Shown here: one piece after another, positions 1 to 8,196 of the stretch
How positions within the stretch are numbered: the first letter of the stretch is position 1
Layout of the letters: each line of letters opens with the position of its first letter
Origin: Nocardia fluminea
Lineage (GTDB): Bacteria; Actinomycetota; Actinomycetes; Mycobacteriales; Mycobacteriaceae
DNA length: 64,000 bases
Assembly (NCBI RefSeq): GCF_002846365.1
Contig: NZ_PJMW01000002.1
Span: forward strand, 4,774,001-4,838,000
Direction: 5' to 3'
Translations under genes and position numbers: made by a program
The notes under the pieces: generated by a model
Database searches by the model: none
The model's input: only the letters and a program-made list of their open reading frames with translations
Told to the model about the DNA's origin: nothing

Positions 1-807
1 TACATCGAGACCCTGCCGACCATGGCCTCACGCACCGGCGCCGGTGACGAGGCCATGCAGGCCTGGCTGTCGAGCTGGACGATCTTCTACTGGGCCTGGT
101 GGATCTCGTGGACGCCGTTCGTCGGCATGTTCATCGCGCGGATCAGCCGCGGCCGCACCATTCGCCAATTCGTCACCGGCGTCCTGCTGGTGCCGAGTGT
201 GGTGAGCCTGCTGTGGTTCGCGATCTTCGGTGGTGCGGGCATCTTCGAGCAGGCGAGCAACGGTGATCTCACCGAATCCGACGGCTCGGTCGACTCCAAC
301 TTCGCGCTGTTCCACCTGCTCGACCAGTACCCGATCACCTCGGTGACCACGGTGGTCGTGATGATCCTCGTCGCGATCTTCTTCGTCTCCGGTGCCGACG
401 CGGCCTCCATCGTGATGGGCACCCTGTCCGAACGTGGCAGCATCGAACCCTCGAAGTGGGTCGTCATCTTCTGGGGCGCGGCCACCGGCGCGGTCGCCGC
501 GATCATGCTGGTGATCGCCGATTCCGACAATCTCGGCGGTGCGTTGACCGGCCTGCAGGCATTGACCACGGTGGTGTCGCTGCCGTTCCTGGTGGTGATG
601 GTGGCCATGTGTGTGTCGCTGTACAAGGACCTGCGCAACGACCCGCTGATCCTGCGCATGGATCGTGGCATCGAACTGGTCGAGGTCGCCGTCGACCAGG
701 GCACCGAACTGCACGAGGGTGACTTCGCGCTGGTCACCGAAGCGTCCCCGGACAAGATCGAGATCACCGAGAATCCCCCCGTCGCCGATACCGAGGAACG
801 CGACTAG
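1..807 (+). CDS. BCCT-family osmolyte transporter, C-terminal part
   Basis: The frame is open from the first base, so the gene begins upstream of the window and only about 268 residues are visible. The sequence has the BCCT-family signature (betaine/choline/carnitine transporter, as in BetP, OpuD and BetT): a tryptophan-rich stretch WTIFYWAWWISWTPFVG near the start, followed by IARISRGRTIRQF, the conserved segment around TM8 and the cytoplasmic loop. Four or five further hydrophobic segments follow. The last 60 residues are hydrophilic and acidic and form a cytoplasmic tail. Family members import compatible solutes with Na+ or H+ for osmoprotection; the substrate cannot be read from this fragment. 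The downstream gene is convergent and overlaps the stop by a few bases. Confidence 0.9.
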   Translation, partial: YIETLPTMASRTGAGDEAMQAWLSSWTIFYWAWWISWTPFVGMFIARISRGRTIRQFVTGVLLVPSVVSLLWFAIFGGAGIFEQASNGDLTESDGSVDSNFALFHLLDQYPITSVTTVVVMILVAIFFVSGADAASIVMGTLSERGSIEPSKWVVIFWGAATGAVAAIMLVIADSDNLGGALTGLQALTTVVSLPFLVVMVAMCVSLYKDLRNDPLILRMDRGIELVEVAVDQGTELHEGDFALVTEASPDKIEITENPPVADTEERD

Positions 808-1724
808 CCGGCGGCGTCGAGCCCGGCCTGCGCCGACGACAATTCGGCGCAGGCCAGTCGCAACCTATCCCGCAATGCGTCAGCGCGTTCGGCGATCCCC
901 GCCTGGGCTCGGACGTAGTCCGCTCGGCCGGCCGGTGTTTCGATGCGCACCGGCTCGTAGCCGAAGCCGGACAGATCGTAGGGACTGGCCCGCATGTCGA
1001 GTTCGCGTGCGGTGCAGGCGAGTTCGAAGCAGTCCAGCAGCAGGTCCGAGGAGATCAGGGGCGCGAGCTTGAACCCCCACTTGTAGAGATCCATGTTCGC
1101 GTGCAGACAGCCCGGCTGTTCCCGCTGGACCTGGTCCGCGCGCGTGAGCGGTTCGGCATTGCGACCCACCGCCTCGGGCGTGAAGAACCGGAACGCGTCG
1201 AAGTGCGTGCACCGCAACGACATCGACTCCACCACCGCATCCGTGCCCGCGTGTCCCAGACGCAGCGGAACCTGCTGGTGCCGCACGTCGTCGGTGCGAT
1301 AGACCATCGCCCATTCGTGCAGCCCGAAACACGACAAGTGCGCCGGACGCCTCGCCGTCGCGGTGAGCAGTCCGGACACGAAGGCGATCGTGTCGCGCCT
1401 CTTGGCCAGATAGGCCGGGTCGGCGGTGAAGACCCCCGCCTCGCCCGGCAGCTCGTAGTACCCCCGAGCACCCCGATAGTCGCCCGCCTCGCGCAGCCCG
1501 ACCCCGAACCCCGGATGCCACCGGCGCAGCTGCGACGGCTTGTTGCCGTAGTAGGTGAACAAGAAATCCACGACCGGATGGGTGGTCCCCGCCGCACGGC
1601 GCTCGAGATAGGGACCAACCAAGCGATCGAGTCGCTCCCGATGTGCTCGCGCGGCGGCCTTCCACTCAACCGCTGGCAATACCTGCAGGTCAGCAGAGTG
1701 GACAAGGTCGCCGTGCGTACTCAC
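804..1724 (-). CDS. conserved actinobacterial protein, often labelled 3-methyladenine DNA glycosylase-like
   Basis: This is a soluble protein of about 306 residues. I recognise it as a conserved actinobacterial family from motifs such as HPVVDFLFTYY, LRRWHPGFGV, CFGLHEWAMVYR, EQPGCLHANMDLYKW and MRASPYDL. Homologues carry the automatic name 3-methyladenine DNA glycosylase, but I see no helix-hairpin-helix or known glycosylase active site, so the activity is unproven. The conserved His, Cys and Asp residues would suit a metal- or thiol-dependent enzyme (inference). I chose the GTG at 1724 because GGGAG lies 8-9 bases upstream; the open frame runs back to 1817, but that extension reads like non-coding sequence. 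It is convergent with the BCCT gene. Confidence 0.75.
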   Translation of the reverse strand: MSTHGDLVHSADLQVLPAVEWKAAARAHRERLDRLVGPYLERRAAGTTHPVVDFLFTYYGNKPSQLRRWHPGFGVGLREAGDYRGARGYYELPGEAGVFTADPAYLAKRRDTIAFVSGLLTATARRPAHLSCFGLHEWAMVYRTDDVRHQQVPLRLGHAGTDAVVESMSLRCTHFDAFRFFTPEAVGRNAEPLTRADQVQREQPGCLHANMDLYKWGFKLAPLISSDLLLDCFELACTARELDMRASPYDLSGFGYEPVRIETPAGRADYVRAQAGIAERADALRDRLRLACAELSSAQAGLDAAG

Positions 1725-1944
1725 CTGACCATTCTCCCGCACCGATTTGCTGTGGCAGATCCGCCCCGAATCAAGACTTCGGGTGGCGAGTTCGGCTGGA
1801 CCCCGAGGCCCTCGCATTCGACTTCCGACACGCTTTCGACACGAGTTCAGGCGCGAGGCCCGGCTGAGCAGGTCGGTGAAGTCCTCGACCTCATGTGGCG
1901 TATCGATGTAGTGACGATGGGCGATAGTGCCCTCGTCGGACGGG

Positions 1945-2330
1945 CCTCAGTACCCCGTCTTCATGGGTTAGTCGGACAATCGTTCCGCAAATCGTTGCGC
2001 AAGGCACTTCGGCATCCAGATCGAGGTCCTGTCATCGAATCGCGAGGGCTTCGCCGACTCGCGCGCCAGTACCCAGAAGAAAATCGGCGACATCGAGAAC
2101 GATGCGAGACCTGCGGGGACCGCGCGGACACCCACGTTTCGAGTTGCTCCCGCAGGGCGTGGAGTGTCGGGAGGTCGGTGGCCCGTGCCTGGGCCTTCGA
2201 CGGTCAGGTGCGTGCCACCTCCTCGAGGTAGGCATCCAAGCGCGTGGTGGTGGCTTCGCGGATGCGAAGTCCGCCCAGTGATGTGTTCTGGCCGACCGCC
2301 GGCCGATACCGTACCTGAACGCTGTAGTTC
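1945..2330 (-). pseudogene. tyrosine recombinase (phage-type integrase) remnant
   Basis: Three separated pieces on the minus strand read like one integrase. Around 2320-2206 there is YRPAVGQNTSLGGLRIREA then TRLDAYLEEVA, typical of the core-binding domain. Around 2180-2110, in a different frame, is DLPTLHALREQLETWVSAR, the interdomain segment. Around 2095-2034 is VLDVADFLLGTGARVGEALAIR, the start of the catalytic domain with its conserved Arg. The codon after ALAIR is TGA where integrases have Trp (ALRW), and the same frame then continues as QDLDLDAEV and GTIVRLTHEDG before decaying. So the gene has lost an internal block, shifted frame, gained a nonsense codon and lost its C-terminal catalytic end. 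It is evidence of an old integration event. Confidence 0.7.
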
Positions 2331-2364
2331 GATGAATTCGAGTCACGAACTGGACTGTCGCGCA

Positions 2365-2733
2365 TCAGGTTTCGTTGGTCGAGGCTGAATCGTACGAAGC
2401 GGCGACTGCCGCACCGTTGTCTCTGGCCCATGCTGTCAAGGCTCTGATGGGCTCCTCTAGCGTGCGTCCGAGTTCGGTCAAGCTGTACTCCACCCGCGGT
2501 GGAGCTTCGGCATACACCTGCCGCGCGACGAGCCCGTGGTCTTGGAGTCGGCGCAGTGTTTGGGTGAGTACTTTGCGCGATACTCCACCGATCAGCTCGA
2601 CCAGCTCACCGTGCCGCAATGGGCCCTCGCTCAGACCGAAAAGTGTGACCATTGCCCATTTGTTGGCGATGATCTCGATGGCGAGCCTGGCGGGGCAGTC
2701 GGTCAGGAACACGGTGCCGGGGCGAAGACTCAT
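2365..2733 (-). CDS. HxlR-family winged-helix regulator
   Basis: This 122-residue protein matches the whole HxlR/MarR-like winged-helix domain: a conserved N-terminal Cys in FLTDCPARLAIEIIANKW, then LRHGELVELIGGVSRKVLTQTLRRL as the recognition region and the wing PPRVEYSLTELG. HxlR proteins act as dimeric, often thiol- or aldehyde-responsive repressors. The gene is divergent from a DoxX-family membrane protein at 3055, a pairing seen often and suggesting that DoxX is its target. A double KpnI-like repeat just upstream of the start is a candidate operator. The start has no strong ribosome site, so a leaderless transcript is possible. Confidence 0.9.
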   Translation of the reverse strand: MSLRPGTVFLTDCPARLAIEIIANKWAMVTLFGLSEGPLRHGELVELIGGVSRKVLTQTLRRLQDHGLVARQVYAEAPPRVEYSLTELGRTLEEPIRALTAWARDNGAAVAASYDSASTNET

Positions 2734-2742
2734 ACGCTGAAG

Positions 2743-2758
2743 GGTACCTTTTGGTACC
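2743..2758. promoter_or_regulatory. candidate HxlR operator
   Basis: Two GGTACC palindromes are separated by TTTT, giving a GGTACC-tttt-GGTACC dyad 10 bp before the HxlR start codon. HxlR-family operators characteristically contain paired GTAC half-sites. Autorepression, with control of the divergent doxX-like gene, is inferred from position. Confidence 0.55.
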
Positions 2759-3054
2759 TATCGACTTCCTAGTGTCACTGGTATGCGGACCGTTACCTCG
2801 ACAGCCGGCGTCGAAACCGGCATCTACTCCCTCTCCGACATGCGACCACTGCCACGGCTGTGCGCCGCGTCCAGGACATCGCCGAAAAGTTCGCCGCCCG
2901 ACATCACTGCTCGGTGCGAGCCAGTTCCGAGATGTTCGCGAACCGCGTCGCTCCCCGCGGTGAGAGACGAATCCGGCTGGCACATCACGGCGTTGGCAAT
3001 GTTCGCTACCCATTCTTGAAGTCTTACCGAACCTCGAAACAGCCAGGACCTGCC
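2759..3054. other. HxlR-DoxX intergenic region
   Basis: About 300 bp separate the divergent pair, which is long for two small genes. Apart from the operator-like repeat at its left edge I see no RNA gene and no convincing coding sequence. Several short open frames cross it on both strands, but their composition looks random. It may be degraded former coding sequence; I cannot identify what. Confidence 0.3.
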
Positions 3055-3405
3055 ATGTTCATTACTTATGTCATCGTCACCGCGTTCATGTCCGCGGTGC
3101 TTCTCTCGTCGGCCATCGCAAAATTCACCCGACCGAAGCGGTTGGTCGAACAGATGGACACCCTTGCCCTGCCTTACAGCATGTTGCCGTTCCTGGGTGT
3201 AGTGCAGATCGCCGGAGCGGGCGGGCTCATTGCCGGATCCTGGTGGGGTGCACTGGGAGTGGCTGCCGCGGTCGGTGTGACGCTCTACTTTCTCGGTGCT
3301 GTTGCCACGCACCTGCGCGTCAGAGACTTCGCCGGCGTACCTCCAGCCGCCGTGCTCGCGGTCGTAGCCGTGGTCATCGGCGGATCGCGTGCTGCGACCC
3401 TCTGA
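3055..3405 (+). CDS. DoxX-family membrane protein
   Basis: The protein has 116 residues and four predicted membrane segments: MFITYVIVTAFMSAVLLSSA, the PYSMLPFLGVVQIAGAGGLI region, GALGVAAAVGVTLYFLGAV, and a last segment PAAVLAVVAVVIGG. An amphipathic linker follows the first helix (KFTRPKRLVEQMDTLALP), which is the DoxX/DUF4267-like layout. Family members are small inner-membrane proteins linked to thiol or redox stress, and many stand next to HxlR regulators. The ATG at 3055 was chosen because it directly begins the first helix and AGGA precedes it; an upstream extension of the frame to 2860 is not credible. Function is known only at family level. Confidence 0.85.
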   Translation: MFITYVIVTAFMSAVLLSSAIAKFTRPKRLVEQMDTLALPYSMLPFLGVVQIAGAGGLIAGSWWGALGVAAAVGVTLYFLGAVATHLRVRDFAGVPPAAVLAVVAVVIGGSRAATL

Positions 3406-3490
3406 GCGGCTACGCGGTTTCGGCAGCGCGCCGGTCTCCCTCCCCTGCTCGACGGGTGACCCTTGACCAACCACCATTTCTGGTGCACGC

Positions 3491-3514
3491 TGACACCACA
3501 TCATTATGGTGTCA
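3491..3514. promoter_or_regulatory. inverted repeat, candidate operator for the linalool dehydratase-like gene
   Basis: TGACACCA (3491-3498) and TGGTGTCA (3507-3514) form a perfect 8-bp inverted repeat with an 8-bp AT-rich spacer. The size and symmetry fit a dimeric repressor of the GntR or TetR type. It lies about 190 bp before the start of the next gene and is not near a regulator gene, so the cognate protein is unknown. Confidence 0.45.
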
Positions 3515-3553
3515 CGGCGCACCACAATGAGTCGAGGTGGGCCGCACAGAATC

Positions 3554-3600
3554 CGACGAGGTAACGATGCCCTGCTGTCTGTTGGCGAGCTACCTCGTCG
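3554..3600 (+). other. stem-loop in the leader of the linalool dehydratase-like gene
   Basis: CGACGAGGTA (3554-3563) pairs perfectly with TACCTCGTCG (3591-3600) across a 27-base loop. If transcription starts near the upstream inverted repeat, this 10-bp stem would sit in the 5' leader about 105 bases before the start codon. No T-run follows, so it is not an obvious terminator. A role in mRNA stability or control is speculation. Confidence 0.35.
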
Positions 3601-3706
3601 CAGGATTCCGGCGTCTGCGCCGTCGCCCGGCCCCGGAGACCGAAACCGTGAGTTTCGCTCCCCCCGCACGTCGCCCAGGGCCGGCTCAACGAATGGAGGC
3701 GGCGCG

Positions 3707-5116
3707 ATGAGCGACGCGATCACGATGCCCACGGTGACCGAATCCAGTCCGCAGGATCTGGCGTTCCAGCGCTTCGTGCTGGACCTGGCCCTGCAGCCTC
3801 TCGACCGTTTCGACGGGTTCGACCGGATCGAGCAGATCGCGGCCAGCGCACTGCGCTATCAGCTCAACTTCATCGGCTACGGACTCGCGATGGCGCAGTA
3901 CACGCGTACCCCGGCCTTCACCGGCTATCTCGCCGAAGCCCAGCGCAACGCCATCGAGAAGATGTGCGACAAGCGCGTGTGGTCCTACTGGGCGACGGAG
4001 AGTCTGCTGGGGTACGCCCGGCTCAACACCGACCCGATCCGCCACGCCAACGTCATGTACACCGGCTATTTCGGGGTGATGCTCGGACTCTACGAAACAC
4101 TCAACGCCGACACCACCTTCGACCAGCCCGGGTCACTGCGGCTGCGGTGGAGCAAGTCCCGGGTGCACGACTACGACTTCGAGCGGCTCACCCGCGCGAT
4201 TCGTACGAACATGCTGGTGCGCAAGGATTGTCCGCAGTACCCCTGCGAGCCGCACCTCATCTACCCGATCTGCAATGCGTTCGCGTTCAACACACTGGTG
4301 ATGCACGATCGGTTGCACGGCACCGAACTCACCGGCGACCTCGTCGACCGGATCCGGCACAGCTACCTCCATGACGGCTGGCGCACGCGCAGCGGACGGT
4401 TCATCCCCGGCAGGCTCGGTCCGAAGCTCACCATCAGCGCCCCGGTACTGGCCTACGACGCCGGGATGGTGGCATGGCTCAACGCGACCATGCCCGATCT
4501 CGCCCGGGATACCTGGAACACCATCCGGCAGCGCTTCATCCGATTCGACGGCACCGAAGTACGGTTGCTCGGATCGGCCCGATCCCGGGTGGACCTCGGC
4601 AACTACAACATGGTCAACGGTGACGGAATGACGCGGGTCTTCGTCGCGACCGCGGCCGCCGAGATGGGCGAGACCGACCTCGCGCACGCACTGAATCAGT
4701 CGCTCGCAGAACACAATCGGCTCGTCGACCGAGCGGGCGCCCAGCGCTACGCGGGGGCGTCGACGGTCACCAACGCCCATCACGTCCTGGCCCGTTTCGC
4801 CCGTCCGGACGGGCTGCGCGACCTCATCCGGGGCGAGGTCCCGCAGCAGTGGCGCACCGGTCCGATCCTCAGCGATGCCGCCTACCCGGATGTCCTCGTC
4901 GCCAAGGCTGTCACCGACGGCACCGCTCTCGATCTGGTGCTGCGGCCGGGCGCGGGCTCGCGTCGGGTTCTGCTCGGACTGCAACGGCTGATTCCCGAGC
5001 GCTCGTACCAGGTCACCGGCGCTGTCGAGGCGGCGGTGATCGCCGATGCCGAGGGTGCCGCGGTGATCGAGGTGGACCTCGGCGGCCGCCACGTCGTGCG
5101 CGTCAGCCCCGCCTGA
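3707..5116 (+). CDS. linalool dehydratase/isomerase-like (Ldi-domain) protein
   Basis: The protein has 469 residues. Motifs fit the Ldi-domain family named after linalool dehydratase/isomerase of Castellaniella: a helical toroid with the segments HANVMYTGYFGVMLGLYE and DCPQYPCEPHLIYPICNAFAF. The latter holds closely spaced Cys residues plus Glu, as the founding enzyme has near its active site. Ldi enzymes interconvert linalool, geraniol and myrcene without cofactor; most actinobacterial members are uncharacterised, and the substrate here may differ. I see no signal peptide. The ATG at 3707 is preceded by GGAGG; the frame runs upstream to 3506 but without a ribosome site. The next gene, a small membrane protein, starts 5 bp after the stop, implying co-translation. 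Confidence 0.65.
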   Translation: MSDAITMPTVTESSPQDLAFQRFVLDLALQPLDRFDGFDRIEQIAASALRYQLNFIGYGLAMAQYTRTPAFTGYLAEAQRNAIEKMCDKRVWSYWATESLLGYARLNTDPIRHANVMYTGYFGVMLGLYETLNADTTFDQPGSLRLRWSKSRVHDYDFERLTRAIRTNMLVRKDCPQYPCEPHLIYPICNAFAFNTLVMHDRLHGTELTGDLVDRIRHSYLHDGWRTRSGRFIPGRLGPKLTISAPVLAYDAGMVAWLNATMPDLARDTWNTIRQRFIRFDGTEVRLLGSARSRVDLGNYNMVNGDGMTRVFVATAAAEMGETDLAHALNQSLAEHNRLVDRAGAQRYAGASTVTNAHHVLARFARPDGLRDLIRGEVPQQWRTGPILSDAAYPDVLVAKAVTDGTALDLVLRPGAGSRRVLLGLQRLIPERSYQVTGAVEAAVIADAEGAAVIEVDLGGRHVVRVSPA

Positions 5117-5121
5117 GCGCA

Positions 5122-5679
5122 GTGAACCACGCACTGCCCGGACCGGTCGGCCCGATCGCGATCGTCCTGTGCTCGGCCGCCGCGATCGTCGCCGCGGTCG
5201 ACGCCCGCTCCGGCGCGACGACCGCCAGTCGATACAGCGGTCGGGCAACCGAACTCGCCCATGTCGTGATGCTCGTCGCGATGGCGGCGATGTGGACTCC
5301 GATAGGTGGTGACCTGCCCGCCACGGTCTGGCGTGCCGTCTTCTCGGTGCTGGCGATCGCGATGTCGGCGTGGGTCGTGGCGGCGATCGGTCGTCGCACC
5401 GACGATGCCGGCGCCGCGATCTACCACTGTGTGGCCGCCTTCGCGATGCTCTACGCGACACTCGGGGAGCAACACCATCACCACGCGGGACCGGCAAGTC
5501 AGGTACCGGTCCCGCTGCTCGGCTGGGTATTCGTGGCGATCTTCGCCCTCGACGCCGTCATCACGCTGGGCGCGCTGGCGTGGCAAATCGCTCAGCGGCG
5601 ACCGGCGCGGGCGTTGTTCCCGCACTTGGTGATGGACGCCGCGACGGCCGTGATGATCTGGCAGGCGCTGAGCGCCTGA
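5122..5679 (+). CDS. DUF5134-type integral membrane protein
   Basis: This protein of about 185 residues has five or six hydrophobic helices, beginning with IAIVLCSAAAIVAAV and including LAHVVMLVAMAAMW, with the His and Met residues that recur in this mycobacterial/nocardial family. A histidine-rich loop (EQHHHHA) follows the fourth helix and could bind metal. It starts at a GTG 5 bp after the upstream stop, so it is probably translated together with the linalool-dehydratase-like gene and may serve the same pathway. The family has no proven function. Confidence 0.65.
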   Translation: MNHALPGPVGPIAIVLCSAAAIVAAVDARSGATTASRYSGRATELAHVVMLVAMAAMWTPIGGDLPATVWRAVFSVLAIAMSAWVVAAIGRRTDDAGAAIYHCVAAFAMLYATLGEQHHHHAGPASQVPVPLLGWVFVAIFALDAVITLGALAWQIAQRRPARALFPHLVMDAATAVMIWQALSA

Positions 5680-5730
5680 CCTCGTTCGATTCGGGTCGCG
5701 CCCAGGTAGCGCAGGAGTAGGGGTTCGGCG

Positions 5731-6060
5731 CTACCCGGGCGATCGACACTGTTCGCGCAGCCGAACCTTCTCTAGGATCGGCCGCGCCCCTCGCGGCACC
5801 CACCAGTTCCCGGTGCCCGTCAGCCGCATGAAGACGGGGACCGGAATCATGCGGATCAACGTCGCATCCACCAGAACAACCAGCGTCAATCCGACGCCGA
5901 GCATGCGCATGATGGAGACCCCGCTCGTTGCGATCGCCGCGAAGATCACGATCATCATCCGCCGCCGCGGTCATCATCTGGCCGGACGGGCGAGTCCGAC
6001 CGCAACTGCCCGATCGTTGTCGAGCGTGATCGGAGATCGGGCCGCCTTCCGCTCCTGTGC
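5731..6060 (-). pseudogene. MMPL-family transporter, C-terminal remnant
   Basis: The minus strand from 5958 to 5731 encodes VIFAAIATSGVSIMRMLGVG, LVVLVDATLIRMIPVPVFMR and GNWWVP, which is the conserved last membrane segments and C-terminus of MMPL/RND lipid transporters. Upstream, in other frames, faint continuations can be read (DNDRAVAVGLARPAR, then stops), matching the preceding loop with frameshifts. The remaining 600-plus residues of a normal MMPL protein are absent. This is a decayed fragment and should not be annotated as a small protein gene. Confidence 0.7.
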
Positions 6061-6219
6061 CACCGGCCTGCGGATGGCGGCGACGATAGCGCCGACAGGG
6101 ATTCGCTACCTTCCCTCGGCGCGTGGGCGCAGGTCGCCCCGGCCCGCGTAGAAGCATGATCCAGTACACGCCGGGGTCCGGACAGACGGAGAACCACGGC
6201 CCGCCTGTCCGGTCCCGCG

Positions 6220-7134
6220 CTACCTCAGCGGTGTCGACTCGGAAGGGCCTTGGCGGTACCTGGTCACCGTCAAAGTCTGCGGCTGCGCGTTGTATTCGGG
6301 GATGGGCAGCGGGAACCAGAAACTGCCGTCCAGCCACACCTGGCCGGCCAGCGGTGCGGGGTTCCCGAGCACATCGAAGGCCTTGCCCGACGGCGGATTC
6401 CGGAAAGTGCCGACATTCTCGCCGTCGATGAAGAAGTCGACGTACTCGTCGCCGACCTTGACCGCGTACGCGTGATCGCGCGCCAGAATGCTCTCATCGA
6501 GAAGCTTGATCTGCGGGACCAAGGTGCCCGCCCGCTTGACCATCAGAAAGAACCCGTGGGGCATATCGGCACCGAGCAAGTTCGCCACCGGACTCAATGC
6601 GTCGGCGGTGGCACCCATCGCGCCGTGCGAACCGTTGTACATGAACCAGGCGATCTCGAGACCGAGCAGCGCTCGTGGGTCGATCAGCCGATTCGACACA
6701 CCCCAACCCGCCGTCCCGTTGTGATCGACCATGTCGGGAGCACCCTTGACGTTCATCGTCATGGTCTGGCCGGCGGTGAAGGTGGGACGGGAGACGATCT
6801 CCGCGTTGTTATAGGGGAAAAGACCGTCCGTGGTCCGCGGTACACCGAACGTGGCCCCCTCCGGGCCGAACCCGAGACTCGAGTAGCCGACATCGGTGGT
6901 GCACCAATCCTGCGCGGGCGTCGACTCGAAGGTCTCGTCCATCGTGCGGTTCGGGAGCTGGTAGTCGGATCCGATCCAGCCCGCCAGCGCACGTGGACCC
7001 AGCGCACCACAGTTGGTCATCCCGTCGTCGACGACGCCGGGCAGTTGAATATTCGGGTCAGCGATACCGACACCTGCCGATGCCACCACAGCCGCGAAAC
7101 CCACGCAGACCGCGACGGCTTTCCTGATCACCAT
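6220..7134 (-). CDS. secreted protein, beta-sandwich-like, unknown function
   Basis: The protein has 304 residues with a clear Sec signal peptide (MVIRKAVAVCVGFAAVVASAGVGIA, cleavage probably after IA-D). The mature part is rich in Gly, aromatic and Asn residues, with blocks such as VSRPTFTAGQTMTMNVKGAP, LLGLEIAWFMYNGSHGA and EYVDFFIDGENVGTFRNPPSG. The last resembles the edge strands of concanavalin/LamG-like beta-sandwich proteins that bind or cut polysaccharide. That is a fold impression only; I do not recognise a named family or a catalytic motif. It stands alone, minus strand, between two regions of gene debris. Confidence 0.7.
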   Translation of the reverse strand: MVIRKAVAVCVGFAAVVASAGVGIADPNIQLPGVVDDGMTNCGALGPRALAGWIGSDYQLPNRTMDETFESTPAQDWCTTDVGYSSLGFGPEGATFGVPRTTDGLFPYNNAEIVSRPTFTAGQTMTMNVKGAPDMVDHNGTAGWGVSNRLIDPRALLGLEIAWFMYNGSHGAMGATADALSPVANLLGADMPHGFFLMVKRAGTLVPQIKLLDESILARDHAYAVKVGDEYVDFFIDGENVGTFRNPPSGKAFDVLGNPAPLAGQVWLDGSFWFPLPIPEYNAQPQTLTVTRYRQGPSESTPLR

Positions 7135-7238
7135 TTCGTTTCCTCTTCCTCTACGTCAGCGAGAGAATGGTCGGTAACATAGAGCAGTGAAACACGTCTG
7201 CCACCGCTCAGATACTCGCGTTGGCTGAGATATAGCGG

Positions 7239-7430
7239 ATGAACATGCCGGATCCATCTCGACCCGGAGGTCGATCCATCCAGCGTTTTGACAGAGTGAT
7301 ATACAAGACATCTCACGCTATCGACGCCGCTGTCGACCAGGGGAAGGCCGAGGGTCATGAGATCCGGGACGGGGACATCGTCCGGCTCTCCGCTCCCGGG
7401 CACCGCAACCTGAACCTGCTCGGTCGCTAG
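7239..7430 (+). pseudogene. Tn3-family transposase, C-terminal remnant
   Basis: The 63-residue frame contains RVIYKTSHAIDAAVDQGKAE, then GHEIRDGDIVRLSAPGHRNLNLLGR. This reads like the end of Tn3-family transposases, where an IWNTxYLDAAVxxL segment is followed by DEDVARLSPLGHxHLNLLGRYxF. The final Tyr-X-Phe and tail are missing because of a stop directly after LLGR. No intact transposase, resolvase or 38-bp terminal repeat is visible nearby, so the element is long dead. The surrounding 7135-7760 region contains nothing else I can support. Confidence 0.6.
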
Positions 7431-7764
7431 GTTCGGACACCCCATCGTGGGGTCCGGTGCTTGTGGAGGCGATGACGGCCGGAATGTTAGTGAACCGACC
7501 GTTGACCACGTGGGTCGTGGCCGAGCCCATGGCCTCAAGGGACCTACGCGGATCTGATGCGAGCCAACAGGCCGGGAGGTGTGGGTTGCAGCCTGTGCGC
7601 TTGGCGCACGAGGTTTGCGTGCGGGTCCAGGCCTGGTCGAGCGGGACGCGGCCATCGGCTGCGATGCCGACGGCGCTGACCCGACTCCGTTCGCAGACCG
7701 CTGCGAATCCACAGTGGCTATTGACCAGACCGCAACCGTCGGCGTACCGTGACCGCACTCACAT

Positions 7765-7780
7765 ATTGAAACGTTTCAAT
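7765..7780. promoter_or_regulatory. LacI-type operator of the rhamnose operon
   Basis: ATTGAAACGTTTCAAT is a perfect 16-bp palindrome with the central CG typical of LacI/GalR operators. It ends 17 bp before the start of the first rhamnose gene, where a bound repressor would block transcription. I found no second copy in the window. The LacI-family gene that closes the operon is the obvious ligand-responsive repressor (inference from context). Confidence 0.85.
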
Positions 7781-7797
7781 GACGAGGCGGAACCTGA

Positions 7798-8145
7798 ATG
7801 CCCGACACCATCGAACGAGTCTGTTTCCTGCTGACCTTGCGTCAGGATCGGATCGAGGACTACCTCGCCGCCCATGACACCGTCTGGCCGGACATGTTGT
7901 CCGCGCTGCGCGCGGCGGGCTGGACCAACTACTCGCTGTTCCTTCGTCCCGAGGACGGCCTGGTGGTCGGTTACCTGGAGACCCCGGATTTCGCGACGGC
8001 ACAGGCCGCGATGGCGGCGACGGAGGTCAACGCGCGCTGGCAGGCGACCATGGCCGAGTACTTCCTGGCATCCTCGCCGACGGAGCCGGGCGCGCGACCG
8101 GATCGAGCCCTCCACCGTCTCACCGAGTACTTCCATCTCGACTGA
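7798..8145 (+). CDS. rhaM: L-rhamnose mutarotase
   Basis: The protein has 115 residues, the usual length of RhaM/RhaU. It shows the family features: VCFLLTLRQDRIEDYLAAHDTVWPDML with the catalytic His, WTNYSLFLRPEDGLVVGYLE, and the C-terminal tail LTEYFHLD. The enzyme interconverts alpha and beta anomers of L-rhamnose so that the isomerase receives its preferred form. It is the first gene of the operon, directly behind the LacI-type palindrome, and is followed by the transporter after 51 bp. The start is the ATG preceded by GAGG. Confidence 0.92.
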   Translation: MPDTIERVCFLLTLRQDRIEDYLAAHDTVWPDMLSALRAAGWTNYSLFLRPEDGLVVGYLETPDFATAQAAMAATEVNARWQATMAEYFLASSPTEPGARPDRALHRLTEYFHLD

Positions 8146-8196
8146 GCCGACCGCTCGCCCCTGCTCCGACACCACTGCTAGATCCTGAGGAACACC

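Noticed and set aside
2783..3019. Small open frames in the HxlR-DoxX gap
   Set aside because: They overlap each other on both strands, lack ribosome sites and show no recognisable motif.
5731..5958. A 75-residue membrane peptide gene
   Set aside because: The sequence is the C-terminus of an MMPL transporter with broken upstream sequence, so it is a pseudogene and not a small gene.
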